DNA from: Candidatus Roslinia caecavium
GTDB taxonomy: Bacteria > Bacillota > Clostridia > Monoglobales > Monoglobaceae
Direction of reading: 5' to 3'
NCBI GenBank assembly: GCA_904419955.1
Contig: CAJFTO010000018.1
Span: 1-52,439 of the forward strand
Length of the DNA: 52,439 nucleotides
In this document: positions 1-10,200 of the stretch, one piece after another
Layout of the letters: each line of letters starts with the position of its first letter
Numbering within the stretch: the first letter of the stretch is position 1
Translations under genes and position numbers: made by a program
The notes under the pieces: model-generated
Database searches by the model: none
What the model was told of the DNA's origin: nothing
The model's input: only the letters and a program-made list of their open reading frames with translations

Positions 1-1
1 C

Positions 2-1285
2 AACGGCATCTCGATGGAAAACCTGAATTCAGTCATGAACGGTTTTTCAAAGAGCAGTAATACGCATATAATAGTCACGGACGCAAACGGAGAGATATTG
101 GTCAATACAAGCGACAGCGGGTATCTCAGTTCCAACAAGAGTTCTATTTCGAGCGAGTACCTAAAAGACGTGCTCGGCGGGAAAATGACCTCGGTGGTCG
201 GTTCGTTCGGCGGTCTGTTCAACGAGACGATGTTCACTTTAGAGGTTCCTATAACCAACAGCGAGATAGGAGACGCCGTGCTCGGCTCGGTCTTGATATC
301 GACGCCTGTGCCGGAGCGGCAAAAAATGCTGATGGAGCTGTTTAAGATATTGATTTTCTCGGTCGTTGTTGTTATAATAGTGTCGTTTGTGATGTCTTAT
401 ATGCTGTCCAAGATGCTATCCAACCCGATCAACCGTATCGGCAAGACGGCGAACGAATTCGCCTCCGGAAAGCTGGGATCGAGGGTCGAGCTGTCCGACA
501 GCGACGAGAACGTCAAGGAGATAACCGACTTGGCGGATACGTTCAACAATATGGCGTCTGAGTTGGAGAAGTCGGAGAATATACGCGACAGCTTTATATC
601 CGACGTATCTCACGAGCTGAGGACGCCGATGACTACTATAGGCGGATTCGTGGACGGTATCTTAGACGACACCATCCCGCCCGAAAAACAGAAGTACTAT
701 CTTCAGATAGTCCGCGACGAGGTGACGAGACTTTCGAGGCTTGTCAATACATTTTTGGACTTGACCAGAATAAAGTCCGATAAGCTTGAACTGAATATTT
801 CAAGCTTCGATATAAACGAGGTGGTGCGCCTTTTGATAATAGGCGTCAGCCCCAAACTCGAAGAAAAGAATATAAACGTCGATCTCGAGTTCGAGACCGA
901 TAAATGTTACGTTAAAGCCGACGAGGATAAGATCAAGATGGCGCTTACAAATCTTATCGACAACGCGATAAAGTTCACCTACCCCGGCGGGGATATAACG
1001 ATAAAGACCGCGCCCAAGGGCGGCGAGATATTCGTTTCCGTGAAGAACGACGGCGTGGGTATTCCCGAGGACGAGCAGAAGATGATCTTCGAAAGGCTCT
1101 ATAAGGTGGACAAATCGAGAGGCGTTAACAAGGAAGGCACGGGAATAGGTCTGCATATAGTTAAGGGGATGCTCGCCGCGCACCATAAGGAGATCAAGGT
1201 GAGAAGCGTGGAGGGCGAGTACGCGGAATTCTATTTTACGCTCGACAAGGGCAAACCTGAAAGAGGTAAAAAGCCGACCCCATAA
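2..1285 (+). CDS. Sensor histidine kinase, 5' end cut by window edge
   Basis: The frame is open to the left edge (four sense codons precede the ATG at 14), so this is very probably the 3' part of a longer gene that has lost its first membrane helix. Seen, numbering from the ATG at 14: an extracytoplasmic sensor remnant (residues 1-110), one membrane helix (about 112-135), a HAMP linker (about 136-190), a HisKA dimerisation helix with the phospho-acceptor in SHELRTP (His200), and a HATPase domain with the N box (NLIDNAIKF), a G1-like GVGIPEDE and a G2 box GTGIGLHIVK. This is the standard membrane kinase of a two-component pair; its response regulator would be expected upstream, outside the window. 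The signal is unknown. A strong hairpin without a U-tract follows at 1348-1371. Confidence 0.92.
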   Translation, partial: NGISMENLNSVMNGFSKSSNTHIIVTDANGEILVNTSDSGYLSSNKSSISSEYLKDVLGGKMTSVVGSFGGLFNETMFTLEVPITNSEIGDAVLGSVLISTPVPERQKMLMELFKILIFSVVVVIIVSFVMSYMLSKMLSNPINRIGKTANEFASGKLGSRVELSDSDENVKEITDLADTFNNMASELEKSENIRDSFISDVSHELRTPMTTIGGFVDGILDDTIPPEKQKYYLQIVRDEVTRLSRLVNTFLDLTRIKSDKLELNISSFDINEVVRLLIIGVSPKLEEKNINVDLEFETDKCYVKADEDKIKMALTNLIDNAIKFTYPGGDITIKTAPKGGEIFVSVKNDGVGIPEDEQKMIFERLYKVDKSRGVNKEGTGIGLHIVKGMLAAHHKEIKVRSVEGEYAEFYFTLDKGKPERGKKPTP

Positions 1286-1445
1286 TCCGCAAATCGGGTT
1301 TTGGTTTGACTTAGGCGTATAAGCCGGGCGATCGCGGCTAAAATATCTGCGGAAGGCGTTCGTCTTCCGCAAAGTCATGTCTTATGAGAAAAATATATCA
1401 ATTTAATATAAATAATTACACACGCATAACTTACGGAGGGTTATA

Positions 1446-4385
1446 ATGAAGAAGAGCAGAAGGTATTTGGAAAAGCTTGTTGAAGCGGCTGAAAGGGAGA
1501 TCGAAAAGAACCGCGAATTTTATACCGAGGGCAATATTTTGGCGCTCGAATATATGATAAACGAGGCGGTAAAGGCGCTCGAGGGAGAGGGAACTATCCC
1601 GTTTGTCCGCTCGCGCGAGTGCGTAAGTTCGGCCGAGACCGACCCGATCAGTTTCGCGACCAAGCGCTACACCATGGTCGGCAGCTACGATATGCACGAG
1701 TACGGACTCGAGACCTCGTTTAAATGGTTCAAGGGCACGCATATAATGAACAGGCTTGACGAGACGCTCGCTCTCGCGCTGGAGCGGTGCAAGAAGATAT
1801 GCGCCACCCCGACCGACGGAAGCGTCGGGAGCCTCGATCCCAAGCGGGTCGAGGACGTTAAACAGGCGATCGAGAACACCAAAGACAAACAGGGCGAGGA
1901 ACTTGGCAAGGCGACCGTGAAGCTTTTGAACGCTATAAGAAGCGCGCGGCTGTCTAAGAAACTCAGAAGCGATTATGAGAAAAATTTCAACCTGTTTATG
2001 AGCGAGGACGAGACGGAACAATTTATAGAGAGGGTCGAGAGCGACCCCGTTTTAAGAGGCGAGCTGGATAAGATAAAAGGCTTTTCCGACACGTTTACGC
2101 CGGAGCAGATCGAAGCTACCAAACTGATGATGGTAAAGGATATCGACTACGAAAGAGTCAACAAGGATTTCTACGTGTGGAGAAGTACCGAGAAAGTGGT
2201 CACGTTCATGTCGCCGGAGAAGGCCGAGTACGCGCGCATCCGTTTCGTTCTGCCGCCGTCCGAGAACGAGGAGAGCGGCATAGGCCACGTCTGGATCGAT
2301 AACCTGAGCGTATTCCCGTCGGAAGGCCGGGATTGGGACATCAAAAACGGCGGCTTTGAAGAAGGCGACGAGCTCCCGTATCACTGGACGCCGGTAGCCG
2401 TCGAGGGCGAGCCGGTCATGCGCTGGGAGGATAAATACCCGTTCTGCGGCAGTCAAAAGAGATCGATATATATCGAAAACCCGACCGTAGAGGACAGCGG
2501 AGCGTGGGTATACGACGAGGATATCCCGATCGACGGCGGAGTCAACAACACCTTGTTCTTCGACGCGAAACTGGACGGGAAAGGCTATCAGGGACTGAGG
2601 TTCGAGATAGAATTTTTAGATAAAGATAAGAAAAACGTAGGCGGCTTTACGCATTTCTTCAACAAAAAGGCCGTGGCGGCCGCGGGACAGTTCCTATTGA
2701 CGTGTCAGGCCGACGCGATAATGTATATGTTTACCAAAGAGCGCAAATACGCGCTTAAGGCGAAACAGCAGATACTCTACATATTGAACGATTTCTGTCA
2801 GGGCATAGAGCATTGGCTGATTTTCGACGAGAGACCGGAGGGCTCGGACGCGTACGGCGCGGTGCAGGGCGGAAGAGTGCTCTGCTCGATAATGAGCGCG
2901 TATAATCTCATCAAAGGCGCCGAGGCGTTCAGCCTCAGAGAACGCCATAAAATGATGGAGCTTTTGGAATATTTCCTGCCGTACATGCTCGACCTGCGCG
3001 ACAGGACTGAGCTGAGCGAGAGCGATATGCAGTCGTATGCGGGCAACTGGCAGACGGATATGGCGGCCGGAGTATTGTTTACGGTATTCGCTATGCCGGA
3101 GATGGAGCTCGCCGCATGCTGGCGAGAGATCGCGCTCAAATTCCTGCGCAGTCAGCTAAGAGTAAACGTCGGCGCGGACGGTTCCTGGCCGGAATCTATA
3201 AGGTATCACTTCGCGTCGCTGACCCGGTTCGCGGTTGTCGCGAAAGTCGTTAAAAACTGTACCGGCGAGGATTGGATGAAAGACGAATGCATAGGTAAGA
3301 TGTTCCGCTACAGCATCTATATGCAGACGCCGGCATATGAAATGTTCGATAACAGAATATCCACAATACCGTTTGGGGATCACCATCTGGACAGCGGCGA
3401 ATGCTACGCGCCGCTCGGCATATACTGCGCGGATATCGCGGAGTTCGACCCGAAGCTCGGCGATATGATGTACTATACCTGGGAGAAAGCCGGAAAGCCT
3501 ATGGGACATTACTGGGGCGAGGCGATCGCGTTCGAGAACCTTTTAGGGCCCGGAAGTTCTTATGTTCCCAGCGGCGCCGAGAGACCTAAGCTGACCTCGA
3601 CCGGGGAATTTAAGGACTCCGGTATATACGTATTCCGCAATAACTACGGCGTCGCCGGCAAGGAGAGCATGTTTGCGATGATGGCGCCGTATAAGAAGAT
3701 AGGGCACGGACACTACGACGAGGGATCTTTTGTGATATACAAGGACAACGTCTTGGTGGTAAACGACCCGGGAATAGAGGGGTATTTTGACAGTACTAAG
3801 GACTGGTACGTCAGCTCCACGGCGCACGGCTGTCTGATGTTCGAGCGCCGCGGCGGCAAGAAGACGAATCCGGATCCGTTCTCGATCAATTTGGAGAAGA
3901 CCGAATACAGCGCGGTACGGGGCTGGAACGACACGCCGAGAACTACGGAGGTAACCGAGTTCAAGACTTCGGACGAGCTGGACGAGATGACCGTCAGGAT
4001 TGAGAATATCGAAGGCGGGACGCATACGAGAAACGTAAAATATTATAAGAAAGACGACGTATATCTGATACGCGACACCGTCGAGGATTTCGACGGCCGG
4101 ATAAGGTTCAGCCTGCCGACCGCGATGAAGGAATGCGAGATCGACGGGAACGCGGTTCGCTGCAAGGGCTACTACGACGTGGATATGGACGTGTATTTCC
4201 TGGGCGGAGGAGAGCCGGATATCAAGGTAGACAAGGGTAGATCGCTGAAGAATTTCCCCTGCGAGGGAACGCCGATGACCAACATAATAAGAGCGGTCGC
4301 GGACGCCAAGGACGGCTTTACGACCCTGATATATCCCAAGAACAGGAACGCCGCCGAGGTCGATGTGTCGGTATACGGGGTATAG
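1446..4385 (+). CDS. Heparinase II/III-like polysaccharide lyase family protein
   Basis: A 979-residue protein with a GGAGG ribosome site 8 nt before the ATG. The C-terminal third holds the heparinase II/III-like beta domain: around residues 751-790 lies GHGHYDEGSFVIYKDN followed by a conserved DPGIEGY, typical of the family. The middle (about 400-700) looks like the alpha/alpha-toroid helical region, and residues about 255-400 resemble a beta-sandwich carbohydrate-binding module. The family cleaves uronic-acid polysaccharides or oligosaccharides by beta-elimination. No signal peptide is visible, so it probably acts in the cytoplasm on imported oligosaccharides. It follows the kinase gene after 160 bp and is closed by its own terminator, so it is likely monocistronic. 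The exact substrate cannot be told; the family assignment is fairly secure. Confidence 0.8.
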   Translation: MKKSRRYLEKLVEAAEREIEKNREFYTEGNILALEYMINEAVKALEGEGTIPFVRSRECVSSAETDPISFATKRYTMVGSYDMHEYGLETSFKWFKGTHIMNRLDETLALALERCKKICATPTDGSVGSLDPKRVEDVKQAIENTKDKQGEELGKATVKLLNAIRSARLSKKLRSDYEKNFNLFMSEDETEQFIERVESDPVLRGELDKIKGFSDTFTPEQIEATKLMMVKDIDYERVNKDFYVWRSTEKVVTFMSPEKAEYARIRFVLPPSENEESGIGHVWIDNLSVFPSEGRDWDIKNGGFEEGDELPYHWTPVAVEGEPVMRWEDKYPFCGSQKRSIYIENPTVEDSGAWVYDEDIPIDGGVNNTLFFDAKLDGKGYQGLRFEIEFLDKDKKNVGGFTHFFNKKAVAAAGQFLLTCQADAIMYMFTKERKYALKAKQQILYILNDFCQGIEHWLIFDERPEGSDAYGAVQGGRVLCSIMSAYNLIKGAEAFSLRERHKMMELLEYFLPYMLDLRDRTELSESDMQSYAGNWQTDMAAGVLFTVFAMPEMELAACWREIALKFLRSQLRVNVGADGSWPESIRYHFASLTRFAVVAKVVKNCTGEDWMKDECIGKMFRYSIYMQTPAYEMFDNRISTIPFGDHHLDSGECYAPLGIYCADIAEFDPKLGDMMYYTWEKAGKPMGHYWGEAIAFENLLGPGSSYVPSGAERPKLTSTGEFKDSGIYVFRNNYGVAGKESMFAMMAPYKKIGHGHYDEGSFVIYKDNVLVVNDPGIEGYFDSTKDWYVSSTAHGCLMFERRGGKKTNPDPFSINLEKTEYSAVRGWNDTPRTTEVTEFKTSDELDEMTVRIENIEGGTHTRNVKYYKKDDVYLIRDTVEDFDGRIRFSLPTAMKECEIDGNAVRCKGYYDVDMDVYFLGGGEPDIKVDKGRSLKNFPCEGTPMTNIIRAVADAKDGFTTLIYPKNRNAAEVDVSVYGV

Positions 4386-4425
4386 GCCGAATAAAACGCG
4401 CTTAAATCAAGTTGTTATTGAAATC

Positions 4426-4454
4426 GGGAGCGGATATTTATACCGCTCCTTTTT
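4426..4454 (+). terminator. Intrinsic terminator after heparinase gene
   Basis: A GGAGCGG/CCGCTCC stem (4427-4433 with 4443-4449), a 9-nt loop, and a T-run to 4454. It separates the heparinase gene from dpaA. Confidence 0.85.
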
Positions 4455-4515
4455 CTATGTCCGACCGTTATTAAATAACGGCGGCGTTTCGCTTTGCTGG
4501 AGATATAATTCGGTT

Positions 4516-4543
4516 CACCAAATCCGTACTTTTTCATAGATTG
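4516..4543 (+). promoter_or_regulatory. SigK-like promoter of dpaAB
   Basis: CACC at 4516-4519, a 15-nt spacer, then CATAGATTG at 4535-4543, close to the SigK pattern (an AC-containing -35 element and CATAnnnTA). Known: spoVFAB (dpaAB) of Bacillus subtilis is transcribed by SigK in the mother cell. The match is one base short in the -10 element, so this is an inference supported by gene function. Confidence 0.45.
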
Positions 4544-4563
4544 GTAGTACAGAGGTGTTTGAA

Positions 4564-5445
4564 TTGAACAAATTATTGACTTTTTCATTTATAGGCGGAG
4601 ACCTGAGACAGCTTCGCGTTATGACCTCTCTTGCGGAGGATGGATATAGAGTAAAAGTTTTCGGATTTTCCGGGGATCGGATCGGCGAGACTTCGGATAT
4701 ATACCTCGCGCGCGATCTGGAGGATTGTTTGACCGGAGCGGATATAGTAGTCTTTCCGGTTCCCTACAGCGACGGCGGGGAATGCGTAAACGCGCCGTTT
4801 TCGGATACCCCTATATTCGTGTCCGAAGTCGTCAGAAAGATGAACGACGAGCAGATATTGCTTGCGGGCAGGATAGATGCGCGCCTTGAAACGATAACCG
4901 AGCTGTATAACGTCCATGCGATAGATTATATGGAGAGGGAAGAGCTCGCCGTATTGAACGCGATCCCGACCGCCGAAGGAGCGATAGAGATAGCTATTTC
5001 GGAGACTCCGTTTACTATCCACGGCGCTCCGTGTCTTGTGATAGGCTACGGACGCATAGGCAAGGTTCTTTGCAGATCGCTGGCGGGAATGGGCGCCGAC
5101 GTCTGCGCCGCCGCGAGAAAGTATGGCGATCTTGCGTGGATCAAGGCCAATTCGCTTAGGGGTATCCGTATAAAAGACCTTGGCGAGAATATCGGAAAAT
5201 TCAGGCTCATATTCAATACCGCTCCGGCGCCGATACTGGATTTTAAAACGCTTTCAAAGGTCAGAGACGACTGCCTGATCATAGACCTCGCCTCAAGGCC
5301 GGGCGGCGTGGATTTTGAATCCGCTAAGGAGCTGGGCAAAAAAGTCGTTTGGGCGCTCTCGCTCCCCGGAAAGGTCGCGCCGGAAGGAGCCGGAGACATC
5401 ATGAAGGACGCCGTCTTAAATATACTCGAGGAGTTGGGGGTGTGA
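4564..5445 (+). CDS. dpaA: Dipicolinate synthase subunit A
   Basis: Makes dipicolinic acid, the Ca-DPA precursor of the spore core, from dihydrodipicolinate together with DpaB, in the mother cell. Seen: an N-terminal segment FSFIGGDLRQLRVM, matching the start of SpoVFA, and a second Rossmann motif VIGYGRIGKVLCRSLAGMGA near residue 160, with a dehydrogenase-like fold throughout. The start is set at TTG 4564, six bases after AGAGGTG (4551-4557). The in-frame GTG at 4555 overlaps that ribosome site and would add only three residues. The protein has 293 residues, close to the family norm. The stop codon lies 2 nt before the dpaB start, so the two are translationally linked. The pair sits apart from dapA/asd genes. 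Confidence 0.93.
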   Translation: MNKLLTFSFIGGDLRQLRVMTSLAEDGYRVKVFGFSGDRIGETSDIYLARDLEDCLTGADIVVFPVPYSDGGECVNAPFSDTPIFVSEVVRKMNDEQILLAGRIDARLETITELYNVHAIDYMEREELAVLNAIPTAEGAIEIAISETPFTIHGAPCLVIGYGRIGKVLCRSLAGMGADVCAAARKYGDLAWIKANSLRGIRIKDLGENIGKFRLIFNTAPAPILDFKTLSKVRDDCLIIDLASRPGGVDFESAKELGKKVVWALSLPGKVAPEGAGDIMKDAVLNILEELGV

Positions 5446-5447
5446 GA

Positions 5448-6023
5448 ATGGACGGTAAGATAAAACTGGGCTTTGCGCTCACCGGATCGTACTGTACCTT
5501 TTCAAAGGTCCTGCCGCAGATCGAAACGCTTATCGAGCGGGGAATGGAGGTCTTTCCCATAATGTCCGAAAACGCGGCGGCGACGGATACGAGGTTTGGG
5601 AGCGCCGCGGAATACAAGAGCAAGATCGAGGCGATAACCGGCAAGAGCCCGATAACCACGATCGCCGAGGCGGAGCCGATAGGGCCTAAAAAGGCGCTGG
5701 ACATTCTGGTAATAGCTCCTTGCACGGGAAATACGCTGGCGAAGCTGGCGAACGGGATAGCGGATACGACAGTTACGATGGCGGCGAAATCCCATTTGAG
5801 AAACAACCGTCCGGTGGCGATAGCGGTGTCGTCAAACGACGGTCTGGGCGCGAACGCCAGAAATATCGGCGTACTGCTGGGCAGAAAGCACATATATATG
5901 GTTCCGTTCGGACAGGACGACTGCATAAAAAAGGAAAACTCGCTGGTTGCGGATTTTACCCGGATACCTCAGACCGTGGAGGCGGCTTTAGAGGGAAAGC
6001 AGTTACAGCCGCTGCTTCTTTAG
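5448..6023 (+). CDS. dpaB: Dipicolinate synthase subunit B (flavoprotein)
   Basis: The second subunit of dipicolinate synthase, of the flavoprotein (UbiX/HFCD-like) fold. Seen: GFALTGSYCTFSK at the N terminus, VIAPCTGNTLAKLANGIADTTVTMAAKS in the middle (the flavin-binding PCTGNT segment), and a C-terminal VPFGQDD. The ATG at 5448 follows GGGGGTG and starts 2 nt after the dpaA stop; longer upstream extensions of this frame run back through dpaA and are not credible. The product is 191 residues, the usual length. A terminator at 6068-6119 closes the operon. Production of dipicolinate implies that the organism makes true endospores. Confidence 0.93.
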   Translation: MDGKIKLGFALTGSYCTFSKVLPQIETLIERGMEVFPIMSENAAATDTRFGSAAEYKSKIEAITGKSPITTIAEAEPIGPKKALDILVIAPCTGNTLAKLANGIADTTVTMAAKSHLRNNRPVAIAVSSNDGLGANARNIGVLLGRKHIYMVPFGQDDCIKKENSLVADFTRIPQTVEAALEGKQLQPLLL

Positions 6024-6067
6024 AGAACGCTAATGCGGCAAAAGAGCGCGATTTAATTAAATATAGG

Positions 6068-6119
6068 AGAGCTTTGCGGAAACGGTTCGCTTGAGGCGGA
6101 CGTTCAAAGCTCTTTTTTT
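6068..6119 (+). terminator. Intrinsic terminator after dpaAB
   Basis: An AGAGCTTTG/CAAAGCTCT stem (6068-6076 with 6105-6113), a loop of about 28 nt that may itself fold, and a seven-base T-run. Confidence 0.8.
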
Positions 6120-6189
6120 GTCTGAGCGCGTAGTTATCCGCAATTTTCATAACCATTCTCGCGTCAAAATATATATATCCATGCGGCGT

Positions 6190-7047
6190 TCAGTCTTTTT
6201 CCTCCCTATATTGGCTCGGCGACACGCCGTATTTCTTTAAGAAGGTCTTGGAAAAAGCGGAGTTATCGGAAAATCCGCACAGGTACGCTATCTCGGTAAG
6301 AGTCGCGTCCGTCGAGCGTATCAGGAGCCGGGCGTGATCGACGCGGCAGTTTATGATATACTGCGCCGGAGAAATCCCATATACCTTTTTGAAAAGTCTG
6401 GAATAATGTCTCTCGGAAAGACATGCGATCTCTGAAAGCTCCGCGATCGAGATCTTCTTATTGAAGTTCTCCTCGATGTATTCGACGCTTTGAATGATCT
6501 TTTCTATCGCTTCCGGAACGCTCTCTTCGTCCGAGACATAAATATTTGATATATACGCCAGAAGGGTTGTGAAATAAGTCTTAACGAGTATTTTATATTC
6601 CGGAGATTTGCTTTTGAACTCTTTATATATCAGCTCGCATACGGCGGACGTAAATTCAAATTGTTCGTCGTCTAAGACCATCTGACCGATAAATTTGCGC
6701 CGGTACCGCATCTGCGGCAGCGTCTCAAAGAACAGTCTGAACCCCTTTAGCTTTTTGAGTCCGTTTTCAAGCAGGGCGAACGAGCCGACGTCGAACATAA
6801 AGTTATAATGCTCAAGGTTATCCACGTCTTTATATTCATGTGCGAAGCATGGGTTTACCGACATGACGCTTCCCTTGCGTATAGGATATTCAAGACCTTC
6901 AACGACATGGGTAGCGGAGCCGGAGGTCACTATGGTGAGCTCGGTGAAATCGTGGTAATGACTCGGGAAATCGGCCGTATGCACGCCTTTGTCGACCGAG
7001 ATCATAAAGTCGGCGTTTGAAAATGAGTTTAATTTATATGTGATCAT
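6190..7047 (-). CDS. AraC-family transcriptional regulator
   Basis: A 285-residue regulator: an N-terminal cupin-like sensor (residues about 15-110, HTADFPSHYHDFTEL then an SGSATHVV turn) and a C-terminal pair of helix-turn-helix motifs (SIAELSEIACLSERHYSRLFKKVYGISP and LTEIAYLCGFSDNSAFSKTFLKKYGVSPSQYR). Regulators of this build usually bind a sugar and activate neighbouring carbohydrate genes, so the divergent GH95 gene is the natural target (inference). The start is set at ATG 7047. A longer TTG start at 7065 would overlap the -10 box of the promoter seen at 7057-7085. That promoter would start transcription about 3 nt before this ATG, and no ribosome site fits between them. Confidence 0.88.
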   Translation of the reverse strand: MITYKLNSFSNADFMISVDKGVHTADFPSHYHDFTELTIVTSGSATHVVEGLEYPIRKGSVMSVNPCFAHEYKDVDNLEHYNFMFDVGSFALLENGLKKLKGFRLFFETLPQMRYRRKFIGQMVLDDEQFEFTSAVCELIYKEFKSKSPEYKILVKTYFTTLLAYISNIYVSDEESVPEAIEKIIQSVEYIEENFNKKISIAELSEIACLSERHYSRLFKKVYGISPAQYIINCRVDHARLLIRSTDATLTEIAYLCGFSDNSAFSKTFLKKYGVSPSQYREEKD

Positions 7048-7056
7048 GATGTCCGT

Positions 7057-7085
7057 ATTATACAACAGAATGTCGCAAAAGTCAA
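7057..7085 (-). promoter_or_regulatory. SigA-type promoter of the AraC gene
   Basis: On the minus strand TTGACT (7085-7080), a 17-bp spacer, and TATAAT (7062-7057). The predicted start is near 7050, which leaves almost no leader before the ATG at 7047. Confidence 0.7.
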
Positions 7086-7104
7086 TGAGTATAGAGCGGG
7101 GAGT

Positions 7105-7113
7105 TGATATAAT
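7105..7113 (+). promoter_or_regulatory. Possible extended -10 promoter of the GH95 gene
   Basis: TGATATAAT fits the extended -10 pattern TGnTATAAT; no good -35 is seen. It lies about 20 bp from the AraC promoter and diverges from it, consistent with activation by the AraC protein. A leader of about 120 nt would follow. Confidence 0.45.
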
Positions 7114-7238
7114 TTGAGTATGGGCGGGCGCGAGGAGTTTTTTATTGGCGCTAAAATCCGGTTTCGTTCTTTCGGCGAAAGCGGGGCGTTTGCCGCAATA
7201 CTTTATAAAAATATATTAACAGCGGGAGGTAAGCCGGG

Positions 7239-10200
7239 ATGAAAAAAGAAGATCTAAACGGAAAAAGAAAATTTGCAGGAAGGCTGGTTTGGTTGATTAT
7301 GGCGTTCGTAGGTTTGTCAGTTATAAATTCGGCGGCGGTTTTCGCAGAAGCTTATGCGCCGAGCGGCGCCGAGATAACGTATTACGAGGCGGAGGACGCC
7401 GCGCGCGAAGGCAATCTGTGGGAGGGCTCTTATTCCCTTGCGTCGGGAGGAAAGGTCGTAACTCAGATAAGCGTCGGAAACTCTCTGACCTTTACGGTGG
7501 ACGTACCCGAGGCGGGAGATTACGACGTGCAGGTGCATTACGCTACTTACAACAACTATACTTTTAAATTTATAGTTAACGGGGATACTCAAAATCCGGT
7601 CAGCTTTGAATGTCCGTCCAACTATTCCTGGGGCGAGAGTACGTTCGGGACGATAACGACGACGGTAAGACTGGATCGGGGCGCGAACGAACTCAAGCTC
7701 GCAAGCGACGAAACGAATTATACGGACACCCGATTCGACAGGATAGGCGTGTATAAAGCGAAGGATAGATATAACGATAGGATAACGTTTGGAACGGACG
7801 CCGAGGCTCCGTCAAATCCGAATACGATATGGTACAGGACGCTCGCCGAGAAATGGGCGGAATCGGTTCCGCTCGGCAACGGTCGCATCGGCGCGATGAT
7901 CTGGGGCGGCGTATATGAAGACGAGGTCTCGCTAAACGAGGTAACCTGCTGGTCGGGCGAGGATCACGCGGATAAAGGGCTTGACAATCCGGACGGTCCC
8001 GAATACCTCGGCATAATACAAGACGAGTTTCAGAAAGAGAATCCGAATAGAACGCTGATCGCCGAGTATTTCAATCTGATGGGCGGCGAGACGAACGACG
8101 GATTCGGAACAAGCCGTCCGTTTGGCAAACTGAAATTCAACTACGCTTACGCCGGAGACGAAGTAGACGGATATATACGCAGGCTCGATCTGAACGAATC
8201 GATCTCTTATGTAAACTATAGCGTGGACGGAACGAATTACAGCCGCGAGGCGTTCGTAAGCAATCCGGCTCAGGTCATGGTAATGAAGTACTCGGCCGAT
8301 CAAGGCGGCAAGATCGCGTTCGACGTCAACTTCGCGTTAGAGGAACCGGCCGGCGGCAGCGGCGTAGTTACCGTAGACGGCGAGTCGCTTGCGTTCGACG
8401 GTATCCCGGCGGCGAAATCGGAGATACGGACGCACGCCCGACTTAAAGCCGTAACCGAGGGCGGAAGCGTGGTATACGACGAATACGGAATACATATAAC
8501 CGGAGCGGACGAAGCGACGCTTATACTTGCGCTCGGAACCACTTTCGACAATCCGGACGTTAAGCAGGAGTGTTCGCAGCGGCTCGAAGCGGCGCTCGCT
8601 AAGGATTACGAGACTCTGAAAAACGAACATATATCCGACGTCAAGCCGAGATTCGAGCGTATGAGTATCGACCTCGGCGGCGCGGACGCGGAGAACATCC
8701 CGACCGACGAGAGGGTCGAGAACATCAGGAACGGGGCGGAACTGGACGCCGGCTTTACCGAGCTGTGGTATCAGTACGCGAGGTATTTAACGCTTGCCGG
8801 GTCGAGAGAGGATTCGCCGCTGCCAATGCATCTTCAGGGTATCTGGAACGACAACGTGTCGTGTAATATGATATGGAATTGCGACTACCATCTCGATATA
8901 AATATCCAGATGAATCAGTGGATGTCGAACGCGTCCAACCTCTCGGAGGGCGAACTCCCGATATTCAAATTCATGAACGAGTATCTGATACCGAGCGGTA
9001 AGGAGACTGCGAGAATACAATACGGAAAAGACGGCTGGACTGTGGGGATCGTCACAAACCCGTGGGGATATTCCGGAAACACAGGGACGGTCGGAGCGTG
9101 GGAAGGCAGTACCACGAGCGGCGCATGGCTGGCTCAGGAGATAATGAATTATTTCGACTATACTTGGGATACCGAATTTTTGGAGACCGAGGGTCTGCCT
9201 ATGCTCAAGGAGACCGCCGACTTTTTCCTCGATTATCTGGTGGAATATTCCCAGGACATAAATCCTGCCGACGGCAGAGGCTACTTAGTCACGATTCCGG
9301 GCAGCTCGCCCGAGAACGGCGACCTCGAAGTCATGCCCGCGTATGACAGGACTATAATATACGACATATTTTATCAGGTATTAAGGTGTTATGATATTTT
9401 AGACATGCCGCGCGACGAATACTACGACCGGGTGAAATCCTCTATGGACAGGCTCGCGCCGTATAAGATAAGCAAGTTCGGACAACTTGCCGAGTGGCCG
9501 TATAACGATTATACGGACGGCGCGTCCGAACACAGAACGACCTCAAATCTGCTCGGGGTGTTCCCTTACGATCAGATAACGCCCGACAAAACGCCCGATC
9601 TGGCGAGGGCGGCGCTTCTTTCGATGAACAGGAAGTTCGAGCTTGACGCGTTCGAGCATACCGAATGGACCTGCGTCAACGCGCAGGGAATGTACGCGAG
9701 ATTCAAGGACGGCGAAAAGGCTTTCGATTATTTAAAACGGCTCGCGGTATCGTTTACCTGGCCTAACCTTTTGAGCATATCTCCCGAGGGCATCGGCGGA
9801 GCGGAGACGGACGTTTATATTATAGACGGCGTTCTCGGTATGGCGGCCGGAGTCAACGAAATGCTTCTGCAAAGCCACAGCGAAAGACTGGAGTTCGTTC
9901 CGGCTCTGCCCGAGGCGTGGGATAACGGCTCGATAAGCGGGATGAAGGCGAGAGGCGCGTTTGAAGTCGATTTCTCGTGGGAGGATTATAAGCTGAAAAC
10001 GGCGAAGATAGAGTCGCTGGCCGGAAATACCTGCCGCATATACAAAAACGCCGGCGCGAATTGGACGAACGTTTCGGTCTTCCTTGAAAACGGCGAGGAG
10101 CTGGTCCCGGTCGAGACTTCTTTGGAGGACAACTGCATAGTATTTGAAACGGAAGTCGGGGGCGTATATCTACTTAAGACCAACGGCGGCGAAGACCTTA

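Noticed and set aside
1348-1371. TGCGGAAG/CTTCCGCA hairpin after the sensor kinase as a terminator
   Set aside because: There is no T-run on either strand next to the stem.
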